From Stenocarpella maydis (Eukaryota; Ascomycota; Sordariomycetes; Diaporthales; Diaporthaceae), in NCBI GenBank assembly GCA_002270565.1, contig NQMI01000153.1:1-64000 (forward strand): DNA of 64,000 nucleotides, read 5' to 3'. Under the pieces are notes generated by a model, which did no database searches, had not been told where the DNA came from, and was given only the letters and a program-made list of their open reading frames with translations. Below, piece by piece: positions 53,542 to 64,000 of this stretch. The translations under genes and the position numbers were made by a program. Each line of letters starts with the position of its first letter. Positions within the stretch are counted from its first letter, which is position 1.

Positions 53542-56500
53542 GGTCTGATCCAACGCCCGGGTGCGCTAAGTATCAGTTGCCCTTGGGATCGGTGTGGCGC
53601 TTCTCGCGTTGAGAAATAAAAGAAGAATGTTTTTTTTTCCCCTGAAAAAATATCCTGGACCAGATGGGTTGCATCCGGTGAGCAGCCGGGACGTCGATGA
53701 GACAGATGGTCGATGAGAAGGTGGTGGCAAGCTGAGCGGTGAGAAGACAAGCTCCCTTGCAGAAAATGCCTTAAGGACCTCGAATATGGGAGGTAGTGTT
53801 GTTTAGGCTGCTCGGGTCCCTCGAAGAGAAAACTTTTCCGACCTTGTGCAGCGCCGGACGCAACATTTGCAAGGCTGTGATGGGGGTGTGCAGAGTCCAG
53901 CACGAGACCTTGGCGTTGTAGTGTAGGGCGCAGCACTGACGGCTGGCATCGCGGTGGATGGGTAAGGGGAGGTTAGGCCACAGCAGAATTCCCAGACTGG
54001 AAGGCAGGAGGGCAGCGCGGCCCCCAACGAGCGGTAAGAGCAGCAGAAGGCCCTCATGGAAGCCAGGGGTGCTTGGGATGGCAGGATGGATAGTGCCGAT
54101 CTACACTACTGGTATCTGCCAGCCCCACTATACTGCCTCGCAGAGAAATGGAGCACGGATATGCAACCTCTTTGTTAACAGAGATACACAGTGATGATGA
54201 CAGTTTTCCAATGGGACTCATCCTCCAGCCGTAGTGTACACTATACCATTTGCGATCTTGTCTGTCTCCACAACACACAATACACAGTACCCGGGCACAG
54301 TACAGTATTTACCTGGCATCAAGCCGCGCACATGTCAACATGGACAGCGACTATGGCAGCATCATCATCACCACCACCACCACCACCACCCCCACCAGCC
54401 TCTGGAATTGCAAGGCAAGGGAAGGGTGCTGGCAGGTGGTCAATAGACGGTCAAGGAGTATGGTTGTACGGTGCTGTCTCCTAGCTGCGTCCTGGGGCAG
54501 GGAAGGTATTCACCCGGCCGACTAGAGCAGGTAAGGTACCTACATAATAATAGCTTCAACAATGTGCTGCACCGGAGTGGCCTATGCATTAACCAGCGGA
54601 TGAGCTAGGCCGTCCTGGTGCGGTCCCGCGTCCAACCAGCCGCCTCATGTGGTACGGCAGTTCGACCCGGTTCACAGCAAGACGAGGCGAGGGCAATGTT
54701 GAGCAATGGCGAGATGGCGACGAGGGCATCTGGCCACCACGACGCGTACCCGGCCACTCCCACCACCCACTAACTCTTGCTGCCCGGCTTGCTGCAGACT
54801 CCAGCCAATCCCGCCCCGTCACTCTGGCCGGGCATCCAAGCGTACAGGACTAGCACCTCAGAGCACGGGTCCTCACTTTATCCCGCAGTACCATCACGGC
54901 AGCGACAGCGACAGGCTGGTGACGAGTCAACAAGCTCGCTCGGCATCGTCAACGTGTACGAAGCCAACTCGGGTCCGTCACGGGCGTGGCCCAGGCTCGT
55001 GAGATCTGCCAGGTTGCCAAGATACGGTGTGACAGGCGATGCGCTTCCAATCCTGCCTGCATCCTTGGTTGACCTGCGGCCGAGACAACCAATAACCACA
55101 CGCACACACCACCTTGCGCATCACAAGAGTCCGGGCTGGAATTCGGCGGCAGTATGACTATGTACATGTAAACAATGCGAGTTCTGACCAGAAACCCTGA
55201 CCGCCAAAATGTCAAACCCGTTCCAATCTTAGCCAACCGCAGTGACCTGCCTCGCTCGTCACGCCCCGGCACGGCCCATTGTAGGACCCGGCAGCTGCTT
55301 CCAAGGGCCAATGAAGCCAATGAAGCCGTTCCGCTGCCCGACGCGTCAAGCAGAGCTCCTGCAGTCCACAATACCATGCCGCCTCTCCGCCGCTGGGTTG
55401 ATCGTCCGGAGAGAACCCCTGAGCGGCCGCACCAGCAGGCTGTATGAGAGTGGAGGGATAAGAAAGACCCCAAGAATGTGGAGGGCTGAAACGCAACAAC
55501 GCAGGTCAGGCAGATGGCACGTATCGCGGATTGCACGCCACGGTGCCCGTTTCTGCGATACCGAACGGCGGCGTTGCATGCCTCTCGCCCAATGTCCGGG
55601 GCTGCCAGGCAGGTCACGCCCGTAGGGTTCTCCGATAGTGCAGCTCGCCCCTATCGTGTTTGGCCTGTCATGAGCTGGGCTAGCCACACTGCATACCCAC
55701 GTAGCCGGATAGGTCTTGGCCAACACTCCCACACATGAGGGCCTGCGCTGATAGCGCCTCCGGCGCCTGTCACACGGCCTGAAGGATGGGGTCTAGACGC
55801 TGGGCCAGTCTCAGTCTTGCAAATGTGGCGACCCGGGGATCCAACGACGGCACGCGCCCCTTGACCAGTTGACAAAGGAAACAATGAGATGTACTTCCCG
55901 CCCGGGTCCACCAGCCATTAAACATGGCAAGCAGAGGACACCGTGTGCAGATGGGAGCTCCGCAATGGCGCCACAGCTTGCTCGGGCTTGTCGGGTCTGA
56001 TGACGTTCGGGGCCGCGAGGAAAGGGCTCGACGTCGGCCTGTGTTGAGAGTTCATCAAGCGCGCATTTCGGGAGCGGAGCTTAATTGCCCCCCTGGCGGC
56101 AAAGGGACTCAGCTTGCTGCCCGTTTTGGGAGTGCCACCCTCCGGGCCCCTTCGTGAACCAGCGTTTCGGAGCTCCATCCCAGTCCGCATTATTGCCGCT
56201 AGGCCCTGGCATGACAAGATTGACGATGAGTTACGAGCTGCTGTGGGGTCAATAATAGGTCACGATAGGACGTGGCCCAGTTTGATTGATTTCTGCGGTT
56301 CCTGCGCCTGAGGGCGCATTGATGGAGATTGAATTCAGCCACCTGTTATTATCATTGTTATGGCGGGCGGCCGAATGACGTACTGCGTGCTGTCCTCTGT
56401 TTGTTGCTGCAACGCCTGGCCAAATGGTGCTTGGTGTTCCTGACGGGCCCGCCATTCCTCGCGGAAGTCAGCACTGTGGTCTCAAGTGGTATCGTCACGG

Positions 56501-59500
56501 AGAATTCCAACCTTGTTGCTATCGCCAGTCTCTATCCGAGACGGCTGACAGAGCATCTCCTGTGCTAGTGGTCATGTTCAAGCGGTTGGAACACATGCAG
56601 TGGGAAAGGAGTACCTGAGCTTAAACCAATGAGCGACGCACGCCTACCGAGATGAAACGGAACGGCATGGGGAGATGGGTGGTGGGGGATGTGAGCTCCC
56701 CCCGTTGGTCCCTCTCATCTTTGGGGCCCCAGCAGCACCATGGCAGCCAAGAATGATGGATCCAGATAACGTGGCTTCTTTTGCTGTTCTTGATCTGCAG
56801 GGACAGACAGAGCCAGCCTCACGCAATCCTGGCGGCCAGACGAGGAATACTGTCAGCAGTACCCCAGGCCTTGGTCTCGATGCCATTCTGGGTGGCCTCA
56901 GCAGTACACTGGCGAGAGGTAACTGGCGGTGAAAGCGATAGCAGACGCAGGCCAATGCATGACAGCTGCAACTTGTACACGGGTGCATCTGCCTACTGCG
57001 GCGTCCTCCTGACCAGGCCCAAACAAAGCAGGGCAAGCTCGGCGGTGGTCGAAGAGGGTGGCTCCAACGGGTTAGACAGACTGGTAGAGCTGGGAGGGGA
57101 GGCTAGCCCGATCTGCGCAGATGGCCCCTCAGGTCCCAGGTATGGCAGTCGGCCGTTCCTTGTTTCCTGATAGCCCGTGTTCCAAGAATACCAGCAGCTG
57201 CCACAGGGCGATGCGCATGGGACCAGGTACTGCACGGTATCCAACTACCGGATCCCACACAGGGCCCGTCAGGTATGAGCTCCTGACGTGCTGTTCCGCC
57301 GAGCAGGCCGGCAGGCAGTTCAGCTTATCGCCGTCCCCAGGCTCCCCTGCCGACTGCACATAACGTACGGACACAGCCAGAACCCGTCATATTTGTTGTT
57401 GTATGCTGGGGCCCGTCACACCCAGTGCAGATCTCCCACGGCACAGTAGCAATGTCTCGGGCGGTGTTCAAGAGGTTGGGCGAGCTGGCATGTCAACAAC
57501 AACTCGGGGGATTGGGCGGACTGGAATCTGCATATCTTCTGCATGTGTAGCCAGTAATAAGAGGGCTGAGAGGCTTGCCAGTCAGTGCCCGGGGCAGAAA
57601 GACAAAGGCAGAAAGGCAGGGACTGAGACTATCAGTACACTACCCGCGTATAGTGTTGTTGTTATTAGTCGACGGGGCAGGACAGGAAGTGGCCGAGCAA
57701 CAACACAGCCCGATCTGCCTGCATGGCGCACTGTGGACACTGTGGACACTGTGGGCGATTGCAGCCACCCCTGCGGCCCAAACCCAGGACCACCCCAGGC
57801 GAGATTGCTAATCTCACACTCCAGGTCTGACTCTTTTTCTGCCTTTCATCAGCTGCTCGTGGTGTGGAAGCTGCTGGACTGGCCCATGCGCTTCCCTCGG
57901 TTTCCATTGCTGCATGCCGTCCATGCAGCCAACACGTCCACGCCCTCCGTATTGGCCTGTATTACCTGCACGCCCATCCTCTAACCCACACACTCCCACT
58001 TCACACTCCCACACTCTGACGCACCCCCCCCAACCAGTGTCCCCCTGCGTCACTCTGGCTGGCGCTCCTGCCCTGCTGCAGTGCAGTGCAGTGTACTCTC
58101 TCGCTGGCTGCCGCATAGATACTGTGCTGTACTCACACTTCGCACTCCTTGGCGCCTGGTGTGACCCTGGTCCGGGCCCCGGCCCCAGCTCCTTGTCCCT
58201 GTCCGTCCCTCTCGTTCTTGTCCTCACGCCTCTGCCATCCCAGGCCTTCCGCTGCACACCTCATAGCTCGTACTCTCCAAAGGTCAACCGCTTCTCTTCT
58301 ACCCTCTTTCCCGTCACTTGATCCCTCCACCGCCATCGCCCAACCTCCTCCCTCTCTTGTCCTGTCCTTCCCCCTACTTCACATCACCATTCCCGTTCCC
58401 ATCAGCCTCCCGTCTTTCCCCCCATCACAGCGTACTCTCTCCTGCGTCAAGTCAAAGGCCAGTTGTCCTTGCAAATCAATTTAATTGTTCCAAGTCGACT
58501 AGCAACCGAAACATCAACTCGGATCGATTGAGGTATCCGGCCTCGCGCATTATCGAGGAACGCTGTGACGTCGGTCCCATCCGCCAAGTGATCTCTACGA
58601 CTCGCTCAGCAATCAGCTCTCTCTCACACTTGGCCTCGGACCACCCGACCTCGACGACCGCCGACCCGACCTCGACCTGTCTCGAAGTCATTTGCACCGC
58701 CGGTTCTGTGCTGCCTACCGTAACCGCGTGTGCATCAGCCTCCGACGACAATCGACCAGCGCCTGTTCTGCCTGTTCTGCATTGCAGCACACGTACACCC
58801 TGCGCGATATATTGGTCACCTCTCGCTCCAGATCCCAAGACCACGTCACCTGGACTGTTACTCGCGAACGCATCTCCGCAACACGCACTTTCGGGGGGGA
58901 GCAAATTGAGACGCCGGCTATCGAACGAGGAAGGTTTGAAGAGTCGTCTCTTCGCCTGCCTGTCCCGTTCAGAACCCACCCCCGGATGATAACGACTTCT
59001 GTGGCACTGGTGCTTGGATAAGTGCCAACATATCCCCACCCGTTACCCACTCGATCCCAGGGTCCTCCCAGCATCCGAGGTCCGCTTTCCTCGACGGCAG
59101 TGCCGTGCCTGAACGATTACTCACACCTCCGTGTCTGGACGTCGTCACCTTCATCCCTCCCCGCCCTCCACGACAGCCTTCCTTGGAAAACGCCCCTCGC
59201 TGCCGGGACGACCTTGCTGTATCTTTGAAAACGCAGCATTGTACTCCCTACTCTCCACCACCAACCCACCCACCCGTTGCTGAACGCGCCCTATTCGGAC
59301 AACGTCGCTCTTTATTCAACAATAGATTTTTTCAATGCACCTTTGACGACCTTCCTTTTGTTTCCTCTGCTCTATCGGGCACCGTCGACCGACACAACCA
59401 GCGCCGTTCAAACCATATCTTTTCCATTTGTTTCGACTAACAAAAAATACCCATCCATGAGCCTCCGAAGTTGAACGACCTGGAGTTGCTTTTGTTTTCC

Positions 59501-59786
59501 ACCTCGCGTTCTGTACATCGACTTCTTCCACCCTCGCACCTCCGCGCCTTCGACCTTTCTACTACCGACGACCTTCCGCCTCCACCTGTTGGACATTGTG
59601 TACACAACCGGTAAACTATTCTCCGTGGATTACAAAAACGCTAGGCAACATCATCATTGTTCATCGACATAGACTGGCCTTGGGCTCACGACAAAAGCAT
59701 TCCGGGGATTTTTCTCACCCGCTTGGTCTTGTTAATCTGCGATTTACATCTCTTCTAATTTCTGATACTCTTTTCTTTTTACGACA
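53542..59786. other. 6.2-kb stretch without a recognised gene, probably including a long kinase leader
   Basis: No recognisable domain was found in any frame. Contents seen: a T run near 53,630, an (ATC)3(ACC)7 repeat at 54,361-54,390, a 9-bp CACTGTGGA repeat near 57,729-57,752, and a pyrimidine-rich region from about 57,950 to 59,780 (TCCC/CTCT tracts) running into the kinase start. The last 1.8 kb has the look of a long fungal 5' leader with several upstream ATGs. A non-coding RNA or an unfamiliar spliced gene further upstream is possible. Confidence 0.5.
54361..54390. repeat. (ATC)3(ACC)7 microsatellite
   Basis: Ten trinucleotide units, ATC changing to ACC. Not in a recognised gene. Confidence 0.85.
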
Positions 59787-61706
59787 ATGGAATGCTTGCG
59801 AGACGAGTTTACCGACGGTGTCGTTCTGGGTGGACGATATGAAACGATCTCACCCCTCAACCATGGCTCCTTTGGCATGGTCTTCAAGGCCAGAGACCTC
59901 GTCACGGGGGACATCGTGGCTATCAAGTGCCTGACGAAGAAGGCGGCTGCCGATGATGCCGGCCTCGAGTTTGCTATCGACGACAAGTCCGAGGAGCTCA
60001 CCCTCCACCAGCACCTCGGTAGCCACGCAAACATAGTCAACTTGGTTCATTCCTTCGAGACAGATGCTCACATGTACTTGGTCCTCGAGTACTGTCAGCA
60101 AGGTGATCTCTACGAGGCCATCCGCGTTAATCAGGGCCCACTCGAGACCGAACATGTGCGGCGGTTCATGTTGGAGCTTGTCGACGCCGTTTCCTACATC
60201 CACTCCAAGGGTGTCTACCACCGGGACATCAAGCCGGAGAACATCTTCCTCGCCAAGGACGGATCCATGAAGCTTGGTGATTTCGGTCTGGCCACCACCG
60301 AGAAATGGACGTACGAGACAGGCGTGGGTAGCGATCGGTACATGTCACCGGAGCAGTATGACTCCGCCGGTGCTGGTTATTCTCCTGCCCAGGCTGATAT
60401 CTGGGCTATCGGCGTCTGCCTGCTGAACATACTCTTCTCGCGCAACCCCTTCACCACTCCCACCGAGTCCGACCCGTTGTTCCTGGACTTCTCCCGTGAC
60501 AAGCAGTCCCTCTTGGACGTTTTCCCTTCGATGTCCCAAGACACGTACGAGGTCATTGTCGAGTGCATGAACATGGACCCAAGCAAGAGGTCTCTGGTGG
60601 GGGCTCGCCGTGCGCTCAACCGCGTCGTGAGCTTCACCACTCTCGAGGAAATCGACGACGAGTTCTGCTCGTCGCGGGCCAACATCGCTTCCGCGAACCG
60701 GGAGCCGCTCCGCACACCCTCGATCCAGAGTCCCATGGCGGATACTGGTGCTTTCCCTTGGGCTAAGGCACTCCACAACACGGGTGCTCTGTCCATTCGT
60801 CAGCTGAGCGCTATCACGGATAACGAGAGCTACTCCGAAGACTTGTTCTCGAACTCTGCGGCGACGACCGATTGGTACTCCGCCCAGACTCCTTCCATCT
60901 CCTCCATCATGGACTCGAGCCTCCCCACATCCATGCAATCCCTCCACATGAACAGGGCCATGTTGAAGCCTGCTGCAAAGGTGTCACCGATGGCAGGGTC
61001 CCTCCCAATCACCATGTCCAAGCCACGCAACGTGCCTGCCATGTCCATGGTGTTTGGTGATCAGGGTGGCGTTTCCAAGAGCTGGAGCGACCTCTGGGAG
61101 GAGGAGGAGGAGGAGCACCAGGAGGAGGAGCGCGCTCGTCAACTCCGGGCGCTCAAGAGGATGAACTCGCGGACCTGGAGCGAAGACAGCAAGGACGAGG
61201 ATGATACGCCCCGGCAGGGATTGTCGCCCAACGTCAAGTCCTGCGTCATCAACGCGAAGCCTCGGGTCACGTCCATCGAGGACGCCATCGATATGGACGG
61301 GGACCTTCCAGACAGCTTCTTGTTCCAAGATGTCAGCCCGGTCAAGCCCCAGGACCCCCATCGTCCGTCGCCCCCCCAAAAGCAAGGCTCTATGGACAAA
61401 TGGGCCAAGCTTGGGGAGAAACGCCGTGCGTACACTGGCACTCGCGAGTCCATGCCCAAGCCGGACTTTACCCTGAAAACGGGTCACCAAGGAGGGGGCT
61501 TTTTGGGCCAGGGCATCTTCGGTGTTGACGGTCAATCACACCACAACAATTTCACGCTCGCCAACCATCATAATCATGTGGTGAACAAACATCAAACCCG
61601 GGATCGGGTCAAGGAATGTCCTTGGAGCAAGAACAAAGGGCGAGATTTCAATTGGAACTGGCGCTCTGAGAAGCGCCTCGAGTGGGTTGGTGCTAGCCCG
61701 GCATAG
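59787..61706 (+). CDS. Serine/threonine protein kinase of the Ran1/Ksp1 type
   Basis: A single exon of 639 residues. The kinase domain spans about residues 18-295. It has a glycine loop written HGSFGMVFKARD (the first loop glycine replaced by N-H), the ATP-anchoring K47 in VAIK, HRDIKPEN with catalytic D147, and DFG at 165-167. An SPE form replaces the APE motif (DRYMSPEQYDSAG), and DIWAIGVCLLNILFSRNPF is subdomain IX. The layout and the LSFE/YCQQGDLYEAI segment resemble the Ran1/Pat1 and Ksp1/Sks1 kinases, which link nutrient state to growth and meiosis in yeasts. The C-terminal half is low-complexity with an acidic patch (WEEEEEEHQEEER), several S/T-P sites and a His/Asn-rich stretch (about 580-610). 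Function in this organism is inferred from family only. Confidence 0.88.
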   Translation: MECLRDEFTDGVVLGGRYETISPLNHGSFGMVFKARDLVTGDIVAIKCLTKKAAADDAGLEFAIDDKSEELTLHQHLGSHANIVNLVHSFETDAHMYLVLEYCQQGDLYEAIRVNQGPLETEHVRRFMLELVDAVSYIHSKGVYHRDIKPENIFLAKDGSMKLGDFGLATTEKWTYETGVGSDRYMSPEQYDSAGAGYSPAQADIWAIGVCLLNILFSRNPFTTPTESDPLFLDFSRDKQSLLDVFPSMSQDTYEVIVECMNMDPSKRSLVGARRALNRVVSFTTLEEIDDEFCSSRANIASANREPLRTPSIQSPMADTGAFPWAKALHNTGALSIRQLSAITDNESYSEDLFSNSAATTDWYSAQTPSISSIMDSSLPTSMQSLHMNRAMLKPAAKVSPMAGSLPITMSKPRNVPAMSMVFGDQGGVSKSWSDLWEEEEEEHQEEERARQLRALKRMNSRTWSEDSKDEDDTPRQGLSPNVKSCVINAKPRVTSIEDAIDMDGDLPDSFLFQDVSPVKPQDPHRPSPPQKQGSMDKWAKLGEKRRAYTGTRESMPKPDFTLKTGHQGGGFLGQGIFGVDGQSHHNNFTLANHHNHVVNKHQTRDRVKECPWSKNKGRDFNWNWRSEKRLEWVGASPA

Positions 61707-64000
61707 CCGGCTTCACCACTTGTAGTTGGGTTATCTCTTTTCTTTTCTTCATCCTTCTTTCCAACATGTCAACCGTTGGACTGGTATGCTGCTGGCTCTC
61801 TCTCTCACATTTCCTAAGGGTTCGCGCCTCGTGTTTGCCGCTCTGGGAAGTTGCATTTCTATTTCGTTTCTCGGGGGTGGATAGGCTCGTCGTAAACTGC
61901 ATCGCGTATGGGGTTGAGGATTCAAATATTGCTCAGCATTGGGAGTTCTTGGTATTTTATCTCCTTTTACACCTGTTTTGGTTGGAAAACACCACAAAAA
62001 CAAGTCATTCATGGGAAAGGCGGCGCAGCGGCGAACTCGAGGCACTTCGGAAATCAAGGAGGGAGAGAGCACACAAACACCAGCAAGCATACTAAACGGG
62101 ACCAGAAGAGGCGAAATGATCTTGCCTAAACTCGCTTTCTGTGTATTAGATATCTCCACACCATCACTCGCACAATACCAGAAGTTACCCACTCAACCAG
62201 GACTCTGCTGAAACCCGTCCTCGCACGTGACTTGTATAGAACTGTCGGACTGACAGCTTTGAAGTGTAAGATGTGGCTTCTCCGAGCTCGTAGCACCATG
62301 TACTCCCGCGCTATCGTTTCTCTTGTACGACGGGGTATGATGGTGATGCCGCAGACTTGCTTCCCACCATCTCCACTTGAGTGGCGAGTAGTGGCTGCTC
62401 GTCCCACCCAACGGATGCCACCGTTGCATGTCTGTATAGACCCGTTGGTGGGTAATAGTGTGTGTGTGTGTGCCTGTGGATTATGGTTCCACTGAAATGT
62501 CCTGCCGTGCTGGATGGGCAGAACACGGCGTTGTCTGTCTGCCTGCCGTGCTACCTGGCAGTGTCTGTAACACGTAGGACTGGCTGGATGGGCCGCCTGG
62601 GTGCGCTGACTGACTGACTGACTGACTGCGCCTAGGGCATGCTGTCCTACTGTGTCACTGCATCTCTGACGGGCTGGCCGATCAGGATTGACGTGGTGGA
62701 CAAGTGGCAGGGGATCGACTCGACGTCTTGGGGTGTGTGGTTGGATCTTTTCCCACTTGGAGTTGTATTCTGGCTAGATAAGCATGAGTCCACACTGCGG
62801 GGTATGAGTGTATCCATTTTCCCTCTGTATTCAAGTCTTGCACGTTGCTCTTTTGGGGGCCTTGCGTAGACTACGAGCAATTTAGAATTGTCGAAGCCCT
62901 CCTACTATGCTCCTTTATACTTCCACAAGATGAGAGCATTGTTTTGCTGCACAAATTCCTGTATGAACAACATCCGGCGCCAGTATGGCCTCGCATAACT
63001 CGAAAGTATACATACCTATGCGTATGTCTCATGGTTTTTGATCGCCTTGATGGCTGAGCTCAGACTGCCGGCCTCAGTACCGGACCAGAAGACGACAGGA
63101 TTTACCCAATCATCTTGATCCGGTGGCTCATTTCTAAGGGATCGGACTGGTTGGCGCAGATGGCGTGGATCCACATGAGAGGGTGACTGACCGTCCTCCG
63201 GTAGCAGAGGTTTACCAGCATTGCCTCATGTAACTCCATTGCCGTGGCATATTGATTTTGGCCCTTATTTCCGGGAAGAATGTGCGCAACGCCTTGAGAG
63301 CCTCCCAGATATTCACACTGTGGATGCTACAATATAGAACTACGGGTATTGTTCAGGGTGTCGGTGCACTCTTGTTCTTATAGTACAGTGATCTAGTCGT
63401 GACAATAGAGAGCAGCGAGCCATCGACCATGATGTGGTCTGTCGGCCCGGGGTTTCCCTAGGTGTATGAATGTGAGTGCCACAAATGAAGGGGCTGTTGG
63501 CAATGTCGTACGTGAGCTGCTGCTTCCGCTACTGAAGAAACCTGACGGAGAGCCTAGCCTGCCCTGATTGTAGTGCTAGCCACGCTTGAAAAAACTTGTT
63601 GGTGATCCTTGTGTCAGTGGTTAGGAAAGTCGACGAGGAGTCCGGCGCATGGGAAGGCTGAAGGCTGGACTCGGAAGGATTTTGTGATGGCACCATCACT
63701 AGGCTCCACGGAGAGCTCGAATTTGCTGGTCATGAAGACATCGAGACGGATGTTAATATCTTTACGTAGATGTGTTTGTAATTATGAATTCTACCCGTTT
63801 AAGGCACTTGTAGCTTTCAATATAAGTTGCCGGCCCATGTGGGGATGAATCAGACGGAAGGAAGCGGACTGGTGGGCCATGTGGTTATAATAGTACAGTG
63901 TACACCTCACAGGGATCTCAAACGTTAAATCTCTTCATACCATCACATTTGGCCCACCCCTTTAACCAACTCATCCCCACCAGGTACTTTTTCTAGCACT
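61707..64000. other. Terminal stretch, no gene recognised
   Basis: About 2.3 kb downstream of the kinase. It contains a TG repeat at about 62,458-62,472 and a (CTGA)5 repeat at 62,606-62,627. Short ORFs show no recognisable product. The end of the window is pyrimidine-rich, possibly the leader of a gene beyond the edge. Confidence 0.5.
62606..62627. repeat. (CTGA)n microsatellite
   Basis: Five full CTGA units with a partial sixth, in non-coding sequence downstream of the kinase gene. Confidence 0.9.

Noticed and set aside
57403..59021. Several 100-220-codon ORFs upstream of the kinase
   Set aside because: Low-complexity Ser/Pro-rich translations of pyrimidine-rich leader sequence, overlapping each other on both strands.
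1..64000. CRISPR array, prophage or bacterial operon structure
   Set aside because: The genes are spliced, single-unit and fungal. No direct-repeat/spacer pattern was found.

Overview
This window reads as nuclear DNA of a filamentous ascomycete (Pezizomycotina, most like a Sordariomycete). The evidence is short GT-AG introns of about 55-220 bp, TATA boxes 100-200 bp upstream of start codons, single-gene transcription units on both strands, a fungal gene repertoire, and two AT-rich islands whose decay pattern looks like repeat-induced point mutation (RIP). Sti1, uL23, Tim8, HMG-CoA reductase, Bmt2 and the enolase-phosphatase anchor the identification. I cannot name the species.

Left part (1-22,300). 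An AT-rich, RIP-like island (1 to about 2,030) holds a broken ORF and a possible LTR. It abuts a decayed transporter pseudogene of the Dal5/Tna1 family (2,207-4,097). Next come a small secreted fungal-calcium-binding-protein-like gene (5,189-5,823), a cytochrome P450 (8,077-9,951), a class III aminotransferase of the dialkylglycine-decarboxylase type (10,524-11,858), a four-helix MARVEL-like membrane protein (13,352-13,902) and a secreted glycerophosphodiester phosphodiesterase (14,845-16,167). An intact rvt gene, a cellular reverse-transcriptase-related gene, lies at 17,184-20,114. A second, heavily frameshifted transporter pseudogene follows (20,535-22,280).

Middle part (23,000-41,000). This holds a DHA2-type drug:H+ antiporter (23,070-25,079), a 4.7-kb stretch with no recognisable gene, HMG-CoA reductase (29,834-33,392), an extracellular cupredoxin-like protein with a 41-nt poly(A) tract in one intron (34,726-35,805), the Hsp90 co-chaperone Sti1 (36,386-38,278) and a decayed rhodopsin-like/PTH11-type membrane protein (39,030-39,730).

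Right part (41,000-64,000). This holds an intracellular GH78 alpha-L-rhamnosidase (41,124-43,769), a VOC/glyoxalase-fold protein (45,047-45,490), a second small AT-rich island (45,780-46,320), Tim8 (46,692-47,059), ribosomal protein uL23 (47,481-48,300) divergent from the 25S rRNA methyltransferase Bmt2 (48,609-49,523), the methionine-salvage enolase-phosphatase Utr4 (52,160-53,541), and a Ran1/Ksp1-like protein kinase (59,787-61,706) behind a 6-kb stretch without recognisable genes.

Most genes are unrelated housekeeping or nutritional functions, as is usual in fungi. Two themes stand out. Three membrane-protein genes have decayed by small indels and nonsense changes rather than by RIP. An intact domesticated reverse transcriptase is present. 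No tRNA, rRNA or CRISPR array was seen. Exon boundaries were read by eye from splice consensus and reading-frame continuity, not from transcript data.
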